A model generated the notes under the pieces. The model saw only the letters and a list, made by a program, of their open reading frames with translations. It made no database searches and was not told the DNA's origin. The translations under genes were made by a program, and so were the position numbers. A stretch of DNA of 64,000 nt from Chelativorans sp. YIM 93263 (GTDB lineage Bacteria; Pseudomonadota; Alphaproteobacteria; Rhizobiales; Rhizobiaceae), in assembly GCF_028767125.1 (NCBI RefSeq), contig NZ_JAKCWP010000001.1, forward strand, positions 372,001-436,000, written 5' to 3'. Numbering within the stretch: position 1 is the stretch's first letter; every line of letters begins with the position of its first letter. Shown here in pieces: positions 1-9,695 of this stretch.

Positions 1-41
1 CGGCCTGCCACTCCGGAGATCATCGAGCCAGATTCTGCCAC
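1..41 (-). CDS. atpH: ATP synthase F1 delta subunit, first 13 codons only (partial)
   Basis: Only the start of the gene lies in the window; the rest is beyond the left edge. Read on the minus strand from a GTG at 41-39, the codons give MAESGSMISGVAG. This closely resembles the N-terminus of rhizobial and Brucella AtpH, which reads roughly MAETSSLISGVAQ. A purine-rich GAGAGAG lies about nine bases upstream as a possible ribosome binding site. The delta subunit joins F1 to Fo in the membrane ATP synthase. Finding priA a little upstream fits the rhizobial order, in which the atpHAGDC operon lies next to priA. The stretch is short, so the call rests on this N-terminal match plus synteny. Confidence 0.75.
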   Translation of the reverse strand, partial: MAESGSMISGVAG

Positions 42-254
42 GGGATGGTCTCTCTCACAGCTTGAGGGTCATAGATTTTGCGTTAGAGTCGTTTGGACCC
101 GAGGCTAAATCTCTAACCTTATTGATGTTTTTATCAACACAGGCAACGGACGTCGCCGTCCCCCGGCCGAAAGCCGATTGCCGTCTAGCACAGCCTTACG
201 GGACTCGCAACACGCCGGAACGGGGGATTTATGTCCCCATTGTCGCAGTCCCTG
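42..254. other. Intergenic leader of the atp operon
   Basis: There is no convincing gene here. The stretch must hold the promoter of the atp operon, transcribed leftwards. It contains a small hairpin sequence (TTGAT and ATCAA around a T-rich loop, about 122-137) and another near 224-240 (GGGGA and TCCCC). I could not identify a clear -35/-10 pair. The second hairpin lies just after the minus-strand gene that ends at 255 but has no U-tract. Confidence 0.4.
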
Positions 255-650
255 TTAAGCAAGCAACCCGAAGGCAAACGCCAGCGGGAAAAACGACAGC
301 AAAACAGCCATAAGCAATCCGATCCAGCCAGGCCGCTGGTTATCGCCGTCCGCCAGCATAGAGATGATCCGGCCCAGGGCGGCCAATGCCCAACCCAGTC
401 CCAGGGCGACATAAAGGAGCGGCTGGGCAAGCAGAATCGCCGACAAACCGATCCCCGCTGCAAAACCTCCGAACAAGGACCGCGTCAGGCCGAGCGCCGC
501 AGCTTCACCTCTCCCGACGTTGACACCGGCGCGGCGCAGACTTGACCGCGGGAACAGCATGAATGCGATGCCCATCAGCACCGTCACAATGGCCGCCCCC
601 CAGGCGAGCCATTCACCTTGGCTGTAAGGCCATGGAAAAGCAAAGTTCAT
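255..650 (-). CDS. Small integral membrane protein between priA and atpH
   Basis: The product is 131 aa and very hydrophobic, with about four membrane segments (roughly residues 15-35, 50-72, 73-92 and 108-130). A basic loop (FPRSSLRRAG) follows the first segment. The ATG at 650 is preferred because GGGGGAAAG sits about eight bases upstream; an upstream start at 680 has no such site. The gene is 57 bp downstream of priA on the same strand and may be co-transcribed with it. It resembles small four-helix proteins seen beside priA in other rhizobia, possibly the family named after AGROH133_08824 and linked to phage infection. That assignment is from memory and uncertain, so no function is claimed. 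Confidence 0.75.
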   Translation of the reverse strand: MNFAFPWPYSQGEWLAWGAAIVTVLMGIAFMLFPRSSLRRAGVNVGRGEAAALGLTRSLFGGFAAGIGLSAILLAQPLLYVALGLGWALAALGRIISMLADGDNQRPGWIGLLMAVLLSFFPLAFAFGLLA

Positions 651-707
651 ATCGATTCTTTCCCCCAAACTGGCAATCACGATTCACCGTAATGATACCG
701 GACGCGA

Positions 708-2891
708 TCACAAAAAGCTCTGCGGGTCGATATCCACCTGCACACGGACCGAGCCCCTTGGCTTCGGAGCGGTTTCAAGCATGTGGCGAACATAGGACTG
801 CAGATCGGCGCGCCGCCCGCCCTGCACCAGCAGACGGAAGCGATAACGGCCGGCAACGAGCGCCAGCGGTGCTTCGGCCGGACCAAGCACGGCAATTTCA
901 TCCGCACCGGGCGCAGCACGGCGTATAGCGCGCGCATGGTTTTCCGCATCCGCTCGCGCAGCCGCACTGACGATAACGGCCGCCAGGCGTCCGAAAGGCG
1001 GCAGCCCCGCGCGCTCCCGCTCTGCAACTTCACGCTCGTAGAACGTCTCGGCGTCGCCGGAAACGAGAGCCCGCATGACCGGATGCTCGGGCTGATAGGT
1101 TTGCAGAAGTCCGGTGCTTTTCTTGCCCGAGCGCCCGGCGCGCCCGGTCACCTGGCTGAGCAGTTGGAACGTGCGCTCGGCTGCCCGCGGGTCGCCATTC
1201 GCCAGGCCGAGGTCGGCATCAACCACGCCGACCAGCGTCATGGAAGGAAAGTTGTGTCCCTTGGCGACAAGCTGCGTGCCGATGACAATGTCCGCCTCAC
1301 CTTCTGCGATCGCTTCCAGTTCGAGGCGCAGGCGCTTTACCCCACCCAAAAGATCAGATGACAGAACGATCGTTCGTGCCTCGGGAAAGTGCCGGTCGAC
1401 CTCCTCCGCGATACGTTCGATTCCCGGACCGCAGGCCACCAGGTGATCCAGCGTTCCGCATTCCGGACAGGCCTCCGGCTGGGGCTCGTTGTGCCCGCAA
1501 TGATGGCAGGCAAGCTGCCGCCGGAAACGATGCTCGACCAGCCAGCTCGAGCAGTTCGGACACTGGAAGCGGTGTCCGCAGACGCGGCAAAGCGTCAGCG
1601 GCGCATAACCCCTGCGGTTAAGGAAAAGGAGTGCCTGCTCCTCCCGCTCGAGCGTCCGGCCCATCGCCTCTATGAGCACCGGGGAAAGAAAGCCCCCGCG
1701 CTCCGGCGGGGCCTTGCGCATGTCGACGCTGCTGAGTTCCGGCAGTGCGGCATCGGCGAAGCGCGCGGGAAGCACGATACGCTCGTATCGGCCCTGTTCG
1801 GCATTGACTCGGCTTTCCAGCGACGGGGTCGCGGAGGCAAGGACGACGGTAAAATCACCGAGGCGTCCACGCACTACGCTCATGTCCCGGGCGCTGTAGA
1901 AGATGCGATCCTCCTGCTTATAGGCGGGATCGTGCTCCTCGTCGACGACGACAAGACCGAGTTCCCGAAAAGGCAGGAAAAGCGCGGAGCGCGCGCCGGC
2001 CACCACACGCACCTGCCCCTCGGCGACTTGCCGCCAGACACGTTCTCGCTTACGGGGCGCTAGGTCGGAGTGCCATTCGGCGGGTTTGGCACCGAACCGG
2101 TCGTGAAAGCGTTCGAGAAACGCCTGGGTGAGCGCGATTTCGGGGAGCAGGATGAGCACCTGTTTGCCTGCCTCCAGAGCTGCCGCAACCGCCTCGAAAT
2201 AAACCTCCGTCTTGCCGGAGCCGGTCACCCCGTCGAGCAGTGTGACCCCAAAGCCACCCGACCTTGTCTTTTGATGCAAGTGCGCGGCTGCCTTTGCCTG
2301 GTCTGGCGTTAGATCGGCGCGCCCGAATGTCGGATCGGGGACAGGCACGATCGGACGGGGTGGAATCTCCACCCGCTCGAACACGTCCTGTCCCGCCAGA
2401 CCGTCAACGACACTCAAGGAAACTCCGGCGGCGTGGGCGAGGCCGGATCGGGTCCACGCCTGACCGTCGGCGGCAAGACTCAGGACGCGCTCGCGCGCCG
2501 CTGTCATTCGATCGGGCCGACGCTCCGTCAGGCGCAGTCCCTCGCTCGGCGGCTCGGGGTCGAAAGCAGCAGGTGCGCGCAGCGCCATCCGGGCGACCAT
2601 GCCCGGTGCGGAAAGCGTATAGTTCGCGACCCACTCGATGAAGCGGCGCATCTCCGTCTGTAATGGCGGGCAGTCGAAGACCTGAGCGATCTCCCGGAGC
2701 TTTTTCGACTCGACCGCTTCGCCATCGCCATCCCAGGCAACACCCGCAACTTGCCGCGGCCCTAACGGCACACGCAGAATTGCACCCGGCGGCACATCGG
2801 TCCCTTCCGGCACGGCATAGGAGTAAGGGCGCTCCGTGGGGACGGGCACCATGACGGGAATCACGTTTTTGCGTGGCGAATCTCGATTCAT
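708..2891 (-). CDS. priA: Primosomal protein N' (replication restart DNA helicase)
   Basis: PriA recognises stalled replication forks and D-loops, unwinds DNA 3'-5', and reloads DnaB. The 727-aa product has an N-terminal fork-binding region (about 1-190), a Walker A motif GVTGSGKTE near 221-229 and a DEEHD helicase box near 317. A zinc-binding insert around 434-480 has paired cysteines (CRVCGH, CPNC, CHHCGH, CPECG), followed by a helicase C-terminal domain. Its length and motif order match the family. The gene diverges from the fsa gene across a 99-bp gap. The ATG at 2891 fits the usual N-terminus, which begins just before the conserved VPVPTERPYSY segment. Confidence 0.97.
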   Translation of the reverse strand: MNRDSPRKNVIPVMVPVPTERPYSYAVPEGTDVPPGAILRVPLGPRQVAGVAWDGDGEAVESKKLREIAQVFDCPPLQTEMRRFIEWVANYTLSAPGMVARMALRAPAAFDPEPPSEGLRLTERRPDRMTAARERVLSLAADGQAWTRSGLAHAAGVSLSVVDGLAGQDVFERVEIPPRPIVPVPDPTFGRADLTPDQAKAAAHLHQKTRSGGFGVTLLDGVTGSGKTEVYFEAVAAALEAGKQVLILLPEIALTQAFLERFHDRFGAKPAEWHSDLAPRKRERVWRQVAEGQVRVVAGARSALFLPFRELGLVVVDEEHDPAYKQEDRIFYSARDMSVVRGRLGDFTVVLASATPSLESRVNAEQGRYERIVLPARFADAALPELSSVDMRKAPPERGGFLSPVLIEAMGRTLEREEQALLFLNRRGYAPLTLCRVCGHRFQCPNCSSWLVEHRFRRQLACHHCGHNEPQPEACPECGTLDHLVACGPGIERIAEEVDRHFPEARTIVLSSDLLGGVKRLRLELEAIAEGEADIVIGTQLVAKGHNFPSMTLVGVVDADLGLANGDPRAAERTFQLLSQVTGRAGRSGKKSTGLLQTYQPEHPVMRALVSGDAETFYEREVAERERAGLPPFGRLAAVIVSAAARADAENHARAIRRAAPGADEIAVLGPAEAPLALVAGRYRFRLLVQGGRRADLQSYVRHMLETAPKPRGSVRVQVDIDPQSFL

Positions 2892-2990
2892 CAGACGTGA
2901 CCTTGCCGGTTTCTTGGTTTAGAGCAAGGCCGAGCTTAGATGAGGGTAGAGTACGCCGATCGCCCCCCGCCGCATGAAAGGAGAAACTGA

Positions 2991-3644
2991 ATGAAATTTT
3001 TCGTCGATACCGCCGACGTGAGCGAAATCCGCGAACTCAGCGACACCGGGCTCCTGGACGGAGTGACGACCAATCCTTCGCTGATCATGAAATCGGGCCG
3101 CCCCATTTTGGAAGTAACCAAGGAAATCTGCGACATTGTCGACGGTCCGGTCTCTGCCGAGGTGACCGCGGTCGAGTTCAACGAGATGATGCGTGAAGCC
3201 GATATTCTTTCAGAACTCGCCGAGAACGTCTGCATCAAGGTACCGCTTACGATGGACGGATTGAAGGCCTGTAAGGCGCTGTCCTCGAGCGGCAGGAAAG
3301 TCAATGTCACGCTTTGCTTCTCCGCCAATCAGGCGCTCCTTGCTGCGAAAGCCGGCGCCACGTTCATCTCACCCTTTATCGGCCGGCTGGACGACACGGG
3401 CATCGACGGTATGGAGCTCATATCGGAGATTCGCACCATCTACGACAATTACGATTTCGACACCGAGATTTTGGCGGCCTCTATCCGCACGACAAACCAC
3501 GTCAAGCAGGCCGCTTTGATCGGCGCGGATGTGGTCACGGTTCCCCCAGCAGTGCTGAAATCTCTCGCCAAGCACCCGCTGACCGACAAGGGATTGGAAG
3601 CGTTCCTTGCCGACTGGGCGAAAACGGGTCAGAAAATCGGCTGA
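2991..3644 (+). CDS. fsa: Transaldolase / fructose-6-phosphate aldolase-like protein
   Basis: The 217-aa product is a compact class I (Schiff base) aldolase of the bacterial small transaldolase/FSA family. The start [13 protein letters not shown] and the motif GVTTNPSLI near residue 26 are diagnostic. CIKVPLT near residue 81 carries the presumed Schiff-base lysine. It should move three-carbon units between sugar phosphates in the pentose-phosphate pathway, or cleave fructose 6-phosphate; sequence alone does not separate these. AAGGAG lies seven bases before the ATG. The gene is convergent with the acyltransferase, and only eight bases separate their stop codons. It lies far from tkt in this window, so the two are not one operon. 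Confidence 0.93.
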   Translation: MKFFVDTADVSEIRELSDTGLLDGVTTNPSLIMKSGRPILEVTKEICDIVDGPVSAEVTAVEFNEMMREADILSELAENVCIKVPLTMDGLKACKALSSSGRKVNVTLCFSANQALLAAKAGATFISPFIGRLDDTGIDGMELISEIRTIYDNYDFDTEILAASIRTTNHVKQAALIGADVVTVPPAVLKSLAKHPLTDKGLEAFLADWAKTGQKIG

Positions 3645-3658
3645 GCTTCGGCTCAGCC
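3639..3658. terminator. UUCG-capped hairpin over two convergent stop codons
   Basis: An 8-bp perfect stem (GGCTGAGC / GCTCAGCC) is closed by a TTCG tetraloop, an unusually stable combination. It covers the stop codon of the plus-strand fsa gene (3642-3644) and the stop codon of the minus-strand acyltransferase (3653-3655). No T-tract follows on either strand, so it may act as a 3' RNA-end stabiliser or weak bidirectional terminator rather than a classical intrinsic terminator. Confidence 0.55.
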
Positions 3659-4564
3659 TCCGAACTCGGTGTGGGGATTTTCCGCAAGCTTTTGAACCGT
3701 ATGATCCTGTAGCCGGGCGGCCAATTCGGCCGGATCTCCTTCGAGCAGATTCGGCATGATCGGCTTTCCAATCGTCATGTCGAAGCCGCGGCCCTTCTTG
3801 TTCAAAAGTTCGTGGAAAAGCGTCATATCGCGCAGTTCTGTCGAATACTTGGACAGGAAATAGAAAAGTCCCGAGTTCCGGGCTGCCATATTGACCGGAA
3901 TGATCGGGACCTCGTATCGGCGCGCGAGCGCGATGACGGAAGGCTGCCAGGGCCGCTCCGTCAGCTTGTCGACGTTCCAGAAAGCGACACGGCCGGCTGG
4001 GAAAAGGACCACCGCCTTTTCCTGGGCGAAGGCTTTGCCGGTCATTTCCAGCGTGTCGCGGCTCTTCGCGTGCGATTTCTCGTTCGGACGCCATTCCACC
4101 GGAATGATGAGATCCCGGAATCGCGCGTTGACGCGCAGCGCATCGCGATTGGCAAAAACCGCCATATCCGGCCGCACGGTCTTCATCAGATCGAAGATGG
4201 CGACGCCGTCGGCGATTCCGGTCGGATGGGTTGGTGCGAGAATGAAGCAGCCCTTCTGCGGGATGTGCTCGATTCCGCGGGTGGAAATGTTCAGCGAAAG
4301 CAGTTCGCTGATATAGGTCATCGCGTCCCAGCCGGAGAGCTGGGCGATTTCGTCGGCCATCGCGACGGCGTGCCGATAGTGCAGAAAGCGGTAAAGCAAC
4401 GGCCGCGCCACGGGCCATAGCGGATTTTGCGAAAGATGCGTCGTCCGCTCCGCAATGAGCTGATCGACGATATGCCGGGTGTCGTCGGCTGCGAGCGTAT
4501 CACGCTTCAAAACACGACTTCCAAGGACCCCGGCAACCGACATGAGCGTCGTATGTAAGCTCAT
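3653..4564 (-). CDS. PlsC-type glycerolipid acyltransferase family protein
   Basis: The 303-aa product belongs to the lysophospholipid/glycerol-3-phosphate acyltransferase superfamily. The block APTHPTGIADG near residues 110-120 corresponds to the HX4D catalytic motif, with one extra residue between His and Asp. FPAGRVAFW near 165-175 matches the acceptor-binding FPEG motif. These enzymes transfer acyl chains to glycerol phosphate or lysolipids at the membrane; the substrate cannot be told from sequence. A modest CGGAG lies about ten bases before the ATG. The gene is 134 bp downstream of lptE on the same strand, where many rhizobia have holA instead, so whether it belongs to the leuS-lptE transcript is unclear. 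Confidence 0.85.
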   Translation of the reverse strand: MSLHTTLMSVAGVLGSRVLKRDTLAADDTRHIVDQLIAERTTHLSQNPLWPVARPLLYRFLHYRHAVAMADEIAQLSGWDAMTYISELLSLNISTRGIEHIPQKGCFILAPTHPTGIADGVAIFDLMKTVRPDMAVFANRDALRVNARFRDLIIPVEWRPNEKSHAKSRDTLEMTGKAFAQEKAVVLFPAGRVAFWNVDKLTERPWQPSVIALARRYEVPIIPVNMAARNSGLFYFLSKYSTELRDMTLFHELLNKKGRGFDMTIGKPIMPNLLEGDPAELAARLQDHTVQKLAENPHTEFGG

Positions 4565-4698
4565 TGGCGAAGCACTCCGTTGGCGGCTGTTTCACCGAAA
4601 ACTGTGACGGCGCAATGACTACTCCCGATCAATACAGGCGAACGTTCTTTGTTCCTGCGAAAAAGACAATAGCATAGACAGCTTATAACACGGATTGT

Positions 4699-5229
4699 TC
4701 ATCGGGCGTCCAGACGGGTGATGTCCTGAGCGACAGTCAGGCGAAGAAGCTCGGCCAACTCGCGGGCGGCACGGTTTTCGGCATCGCGCTCGGCGCGCAG
4801 CCTGGCAAATTCCTGGCGCGGCCGGTCGAACGCAGAGCTTATCTGCCGCTTACCGCTCGCGACGACATCGCCGGTTTCAGTGTCTTCCAGGCGGTAATCT
4901 CCGGTCAGGGTGACCATGCCCGCAGTCGGCTCGTTCTCTCCGGCCCGCTGAATCTCCGCTGCGGAACTGGCTCTGCTCGTCACCGCCAAATTCAGGATGT
5001 AGTCTGGATTTTCCGGCTGGCCGGACCCACCGCCGAAGAGGAAAATGAGGTGGTTGCGAACCTCCTGCGCCGGGCGCGTATTGACCGGCGCAATGGCGAC
5101 GGAATCAAGCGCCGCCGGATTCTGCGATGCCGGTCCGGTCGCCAAAAGGGGCCGCACCGTGCAGCCGCTGGCAAACACCAGCACCGAGACAGCGACCGCC
5201 AGCCCCGCCCTGCGAATCAGTGACCTCAA
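4699..5229 (-). CDS. lptE: LPS-assembly lipoprotein LptE
   Basis: The 176-aa product has a typical lipoprotein signal: basic N-terminus, hydrophobic core and lipobox FASGC near residues 19-23. The cysteine would become the lipidated first residue. The mature part has the LptE pattern, beginning TVRPLL, with a conserved VAIAPVNTRPAQEVRNHL segment and an alternating strand region ending in a charged helix. LptE plugs the LptD barrel in the outer membrane and helps insert lipopolysaccharide. The gene follows leuS by 12 bp on the same strand, the widely conserved leuS-lptE order. The usual next gene, holA, is absent here. Confidence 0.9.
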   Translation of the reverse strand: MRSLIRRAGLAVAVSVLVFASGCTVRPLLATGPASQNPAALDSVAIAPVNTRPAQEVRNHLIFLFGGGSGQPENPDYILNLAVTSRASSAAEIQRAGENEPTAGMVTLTGDYRLEDTETGDVVASGKRQISSAFDRPRQEFARLRAERDAENRAARELAELLRLTVAQDITRLDAR

Positions 5230-5241
5230 AACCTGCCCTCC

Positions 5242-7857
5242 TCAGGCGACCACATTGACGATTCGCTGCGGAACCACGATCACCTTGCGCGGCGCGGCGC
5301 CGTTCAGCGCTTTCTGCACAAAATCGAGTTCGAGAACCGCCTTCTCCACCGCAGCTTGATCCGCATCGCGCGCGATTGTCAAATCACCACGTTTTTTGCC
5401 ATTGATCTGCACAGGCAGGACAATCTCCTCGTCCACCACCAGCGCCGGATCGTACTCCGGCCATACCGCCTCGGCCACGAGCCCCTTGCCGCCGATTTGT
5501 GCCCAGCATTCCTCCGCCAGGTGCGGCATGAAAGGCGCAATGAGCCGAATCAGGATCTCGATGGCTTCCCGGGCCGCGGCACGGGTTTCGTCTCCGGCAG
5601 TGTCCAGCTTGGAAAGCGGCCCCTGCAAATCCCTCACCAACTCGTGGATGCGGGCGATTGCGCGATTAAAGGCAAGTCGCTCGATGTCATTGCCGACGAT
5701 TTTCAGCGCCTTGTGCGCGCTCTTGGAAATGCTTGCGGCATCGCCCTGTCGCGCGGCCCGCGCCTTATGCTTTTCGATCGCCGGCGCCGCTTCGGTAACC
5801 AGGCGCCAAACGCGCTGGACGAACCGATGCGCGCCTGCCGCGCCCTCGTCGGTCCACTCCACGTCGCGGTCGGGCGGAGAGTCCGACAGCATGAACCACC
5901 GCGCGGTGTCCGCGCCGAAGGAATCGATGATATCCTCCGGGCTCACCGTGTTCTTCTTCGATTTGGACATCTTCTCAAGCGAGCCGATGGAGACTTCCTC
6001 GCTTGTGGCGATTTCCACGGCTTTTCGATCCGATCCGGAGCCTTCCACCCGCACTTCGCTCGGCGCGAGCCAGCGCCCGTCCTTCGCACGGTAGGTCTCG
6101 TGCACCACCATGCCCTGGGTGAACAGGCCTCTGAACGGCTCGTCGAGACCAAGATGGCCGGTGTCCCGCATGCCGCGCGTGAAAAAGCGCGAGTAGAGCA
6201 GGTGCAGAATCGCATGCTCGATGCCGCCGATATACTGGTCCACCGGCAACCATCGGTTTGTCACCTCAGGCTTCGTCGGCGTGTCGGCATGGGGCGTCGT
6301 AAAGCGGGCGAAATACCACGAGGAATCCACGAAAGTATCCATCGTGTCGGTTTCGCGCTGCGCGTCGCCACCGCATTTCGGGCATTTGACGTGCCGCCAC
6401 GTGGGATGACGGTCGAGAGGGTTACCCGGCTGCTCGAAATCGATGTCGTCCGGCAGCTTCACCGGCAAGTCTTCCTTCGGCACCGGCACCACACCGCAGG
6501 TCTCGCAGTGGATCATGGGGATCGGGCAGCCCCAGTAGCGCTGGCGGGAGACGCCCCAGTCGCGCAGGCGGAAATTCACCTTGCGCTCGGCAACAGGCTT
6601 GCCGCCAAGCGTCTCGTTCTCCAGCCGCTTGGCCACCTCCTCGAAGGCAGCGTCATTCGACAGGCCATCGAGAAAGTGCGAATTTATCATCACGCCATCG
6701 TCCGTATACGCTTCTTCCGTGATCTGGAAGGCCTCGGGGTCCGCCCCTTCCGGCATCACGACGGGTGTGACGGGAAGCCCGTACTTGTTGGCGAAGTCGA
6801 GGTCGCGCTGGTCACCCGACGGGCAACCGAAGATCGCGCCCGTGCCGTACTCCATCAGCACGAAATTGGCCACATAGACGGGCAGCGTCCACTCCGGATC
6901 GAAGGGGTGACGCACACGAATACCCGTGTCTAAGCCCTTCTTCTCCACTGTCTCGAGCGATGCAGCCGACGTGCCTACGCGGCGGCATTCTTCTATGAAA
7001 GCGGCAAGTTCCGGATTCTTCTCAGCTGCCTTCTTCGCCAGCGGATGGTCGGCTGACACTGCCATGAAAGAGGCGCCGAAGATCGTGTCTGGCCGGGTCG
7101 TATAAACCTCGAGCTCCTGTTCGCCGCCCGGCGCCGTATCCTCCACCAGCGGCCACCGGATGGAAAGTCCTTCAGACCGGCCGATCCAGTTGCGCTGCAT
7201 CAAACGCACCTTGTCAGGCCACGCGTCGAGCCGGTCGATCGCATTGAGGAGATCCTCGGAGTAATCCGTGATCTTGAAGAACCACTGCGCCAGCTCACGG
7301 CTTTCCACCTCGGCGCCGGAGCGCCAGCCGCGCCCGTCGATCACCTGCTCGTTGGCCAATACGGTCCGGTCGACCGGGTCCCAGTTCACTTTCGAGGTCT
7401 TCCGGGTTACCAAATCCTTCGCATGGAAATCTAGGAAGAGCATCTGCTGGCGGTGGTAGTAATCAACGTCGCAGGTGGCGAACTCGCGGCTCCAGTCCAG
7501 AGACAGGCCCATCATCTTGAGCTGCGCGCGCATGGTAGCAATGTTCTGGTAGGTCCACTCCTTGGGATGGACCTTATTTTGCATCGCCGCATTCTCGGCC
7601 GGCATGCCGAAAGCGTCCCAACCCATGGGATGCAGCACGTTGAAGCCCTTGGCGCGCTTGTAACGCGCCACCACATCGCCCATCGTATAGTTGCGCGTGT
7701 GGCCTATGTGGATGCGCCCCGATGGATAGGGAAACATCTCGAGCACGTAATAGGTGGGCAGGCTCTCGTCGTCTTTTGCTTCAAAAAGGCGCGCGTCCTC
7801 CCACGCCTTTTGCCAGCGAGGTTCCGATTCGCGCGGATTGTAACGTTCGGTTGCCAT
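5242..7857 (-). CDS. leuS: Leucyl-tRNA synthetase
   Basis: This class Ia synthetase charges tRNA-Leu. The 871-aa product shows the HIGH signature at about 50-53 ([14 protein letters not shown]), a large editing (CP1) domain in the middle, a zinc-like insert with CETCGVVP and CPKCGG, and KMSKS near 629 (EKMSKSKKN). I chose the start at 7857 because it gives the family N-terminus [15 protein letters not shown]. The open frame continues to 8040, but that extension would overlap yggS and has no family counterpart. SD sequences are weak at both 7857 and 7866. The gene diverges from yggS with a 123-bp gap. Confidence 0.97.
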   Translation of the reverse strand: MATERYNPRESEPRWQKAWEDARLFEAKDDESLPTYYVLEMFPYPSGRIHIGHTRNYTMGDVVARYKRAKGFNVLHPMGWDAFGMPAENAAMQNKVHPKEWTYQNIATMRAQLKMMGLSLDWSREFATCDVDYYHRQQMLFLDFHAKDLVTRKTSKVNWDPVDRTVLANEQVIDGRGWRSGAEVESRELAQWFFKITDYSEDLLNAIDRLDAWPDKVRLMQRNWIGRSEGLSIRWPLVEDTAPGGEQELEVYTTRPDTIFGASFMAVSADHPLAKKAAEKNPELAAFIEECRRVGTSAASLETVEKKGLDTGIRVRHPFDPEWTLPVYVANFVLMEYGTGAIFGCPSGDQRDLDFANKYGLPVTPVVMPEGADPEAFQITEEAYTDDGVMINSHFLDGLSNDAAFEEVAKRLENETLGGKPVAERKVNFRLRDWGVSRQRYWGCPIPMIHCETCGVVPVPKEDLPVKLPDDIDFEQPGNPLDRHPTWRHVKCPKCGGDAQRETDTMDTFVDSSWYFARFTTPHADTPTKPEVTNRWLPVDQYIGGIEHAILHLLYSRFFTRGMRDTGHLGLDEPFRGLFTQGMVVHETYRAKDGRWLAPSEVRVEGSGSDRKAVEIATSEEVSIGSLEKMSKSKKNTVSPEDIIDSFGADTARWFMLSDSPPDRDVEWTDEGAAGAHRFVQRVWRLVTEAAPAIEKHKARAARQGDAASISKSAHKALKIVGNDIERLAFNRAIARIHELVRDLQGPLSKLDTAGDETRAAAREAIEILIRLIAPFMPHLAEECWAQIGGKGLVAEAVWPEYDPALVVDEEIVLPVQINGKKRGDLTIARDADQAAVEKAVLELDFVQKALNGAAPRKVIVVPQRIVNVVA

Positions 7858-7980
7858 GCCTTGCATTTCACATAGAAAGAGAGAATTTTCCGGCGGACCT
7901 TCACCATGGTTTTCACAAACCGTCAACTCCGCACGGCCATTTCCGCCCCGGGCACGTATTCGAAAGGACTTGCGCCAGCC

Positions 7981-8646
7981 ATGAACGATGCTTCCAAAAA
8001 CCTGAAACTTGTCCAGGAAAAGATCGCCATTGCGGCGCAAGACGCAAGTAGTGGCAGCAAAGATGTAGTGCTTGTCGCCGTTTCGAAAACCTTTGACGCT
8101 GACGAAATCCGTCCAGTGCTACAGGCCGGTCACCGCGTCTTCGGAGAAAACCGCGTTCAGGAGGCCGCGACCAAGTGGCCGGCGCTCAGAGAGGACTACC
8201 CGGGTATCGAATTACACCTGATCGGTCCGCTGCAATCGAACAAGGCAAAGGAAGCCGTCGCCCTCTTCGACGTGATCGAGACAGTGGACCGGGAGAAGAT
8301 TGCAGCCGCGCTTGCAGCCGAAATGGCAAAGCAGGAGCGCAAACCGCATCTTTATGTTCAGGTGAACACCGGCCTAGAAGAACAGAAAGCCGGGATTGAT
8401 CCCCGTGAAACGGCGGAGTTTGTCACCCGTTGCCGGGAGGTACATGGGCTCACGATCGAAGGGCTCATGTGCATCCCGCCCATCGACGAAAATCCCGGGC
8501 CGCACTTCGCGCTTCTGGAAAAGCTCTCCCGGGAAGCGGGCGTTGAAAAGCTGTCCATGGGCATGTCGGCCGACTACGAAACCGCTATCCAGTTTGGAGC
8601 CACCAGTGTCCGTGTCGGCTCAGCGATTTTTGGCAGCCGGTACTGA
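7981..8646 (+). CDS. yggS: YggS-family pyridoxal-phosphate homeostasis protein
   Basis: The 221-aa product is a single-domain fold-type III PLP protein of the YggS/PROSC family, which buffers free PLP and affects amino-acid pools without a known enzymatic reaction. The family landmarks are present: VLVAVSKTF with the PLP lysine near residue 34, [24 protein letters not shown], and the C-terminal [27 protein letters not shown]. The start at 7981 follows AAAGGA at a long spacing of 12. An upstream ATG at 7906 would add 25 atypical residues. The gene is convergent with the LysR gene; a small GACGG/CCGTC hairpin lies in the 21-bp gap. Confidence 0.93.
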   Translation: MNDASKNLKLVQEKIAIAAQDASSGSKDVVLVAVSKTFDADEIRPVLQAGHRVFGENRVQEAATKWPALREDYPGIELHLIGPLQSNKAKEAVALFDVIETVDREKIAAALAAEMAKQERKPHLYVQVNTGLEEQKAGIDPRETAEFVTRCREVHGLTIEGLMCIPPIDENPGPHFALLEKLSREAGVEKLSMGMSADYETAIQFGATSVRVGSAIFGSRY

Positions 8647-8667
8647 TGTGTCCGACGGGCCGCTCCG

Positions 8668-9600
8668 TCAGTTCTCCTTAACATTCGCCACAAGGAAATC
8701 GAGAAAAGCTCGTACACGGGCGGGCAGATATCTGCCTTGGCCGACATAGACGGCGTAGAAGATTTCGTCGTCGCCGGGGTTGTACTCTTCCAGCAAGGGA
8801 ATCAGCCGGCCGGCTTCGATATCTGCTCGCAAATGCCAATCTGAAAGGCGGGCGATGCCCGCGCCGGCGAGTGCGGCCAGCCGCATGCTCTCGCCATCGC
8901 TGATGAGCGAGCCGCCACTTGGATGAACGACGATCGGCTGCTCTGGTTTTCCGAGAAACGGCCAGCCTGCGTTGATTCGAGAAAAGCAGAAGCCAAGGAG
9001 TTTGTGACGCTCCAGCTCTGCAGGCGAGCGCGGCGTTCCGTATGTCTGAATGTAGGAGGGCGCCGCGACGACGGTCATGCGGGACTTGATGAGCTTGCGC
9101 GCAATCAGATTCGGCGTCTTGAGCGGCCCGGTGCGAATGGCCAGATCCGCGCGCTCCTCGATCAGGTCAACGACGTGGTCGGTCAACACCAGATCAACGG
9201 TGAGTTCCGGATACAGGGCCTGAAATTTCGGCAGGAGGGGTATCAGCCAGTGATGCCCGAACGGGACATTGCTGTTGACGCGCAGACGCCCGCGCGGCGC
9301 AGCTCCCGCCGCCACTTCCCGCTCGGCTGCCGCGACCTCGCTCAAGATGCGCGTACCGGACTCGTAGAAGGACGCGCCTTCCGCCGTAACCCGCAGGCGG
9401 CGTGTTGACCGGCGAATGAGCGGTACGCCCAAACGTTCTTCCAGCCGGCTGATAAGTTTGCTGACGGCTGACGGTGTCATCCGCAGACGGCGCGCGGCGG
9501 CCGAAAAGCCTTGCGCCTCCACCACCTGAACGAACACCTCGATTTCTCGCAAGCGATTTGTTTCGTTCCGACTCATTAGTGAAACCAAATCATAAATCAT
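8668..9600 (-). CDS. LysR-family transcriptional regulator
   Basis: The 310-aa product has the LysR winged helix-turn-helix at about residues 18-75 (FVQVVEAQGFSAAARRL then SAVSKLISRLEERLG) and a substrate-binding domain through to the C-terminus. It belongs to the large DsdC/AaeR-like group common in proteobacteria. The start at 9600 is favoured because AGGGAGG stands just before it; a second ATG at 9576 has no ribosome site close by. It diverges from an MFS exporter gene 95 bp away, the classical arrangement for a LysR regulator controlling its neighbour. The inducer is unknown. Confidence 0.9.
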   Translation of the reverse strand: MIYDLVSLMSRNETNRLREIEVFVQVVEAQGFSAAARRLRMTPSAVSKLISRLEERLGVPLIRRSTRRLRVTAEGASFYESGTRILSEVAAAEREVAAGAAPRGRLRVNSNVPFGHHWLIPLLPKFQALYPELTVDLVLTDHVVDLIEERADLAIRTGPLKTPNLIARKLIKSRMTVVAAPSYIQTYGTPRSPAELERHKLLGFCFSRINAGWPFLGKPEQPIVVHPSGGSLISDGESMRLAALAGAGIARLSDWHLRADIEAGRLIPLLEEYNPGDDEIFYAVYVGQGRYLPARVRAFLDFLVANVKEN

Positions 9601-9695
9601 TTTCCTCCCTGCGCTCTATATCATCAATAACAACTCGTCCATCTACGGGCCTCCCGCCACGCCTCCTATGGGGGTCGCTCACGATCAAGCGATGG

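Noticed and set aside
4640-4670. GGAAC...CGTT-like sequence upstream of the acyltransferase on the minus strand
   Set aside because: The spacing between GGAAC and CGTT is only six bases, so it cannot be an EcfG promoter.
7858-8040. N-terminal extension of leuS
   Set aside because: The added residues do not match LeuRS and would overlap the yggS coding region; the family start at 7857 is better.
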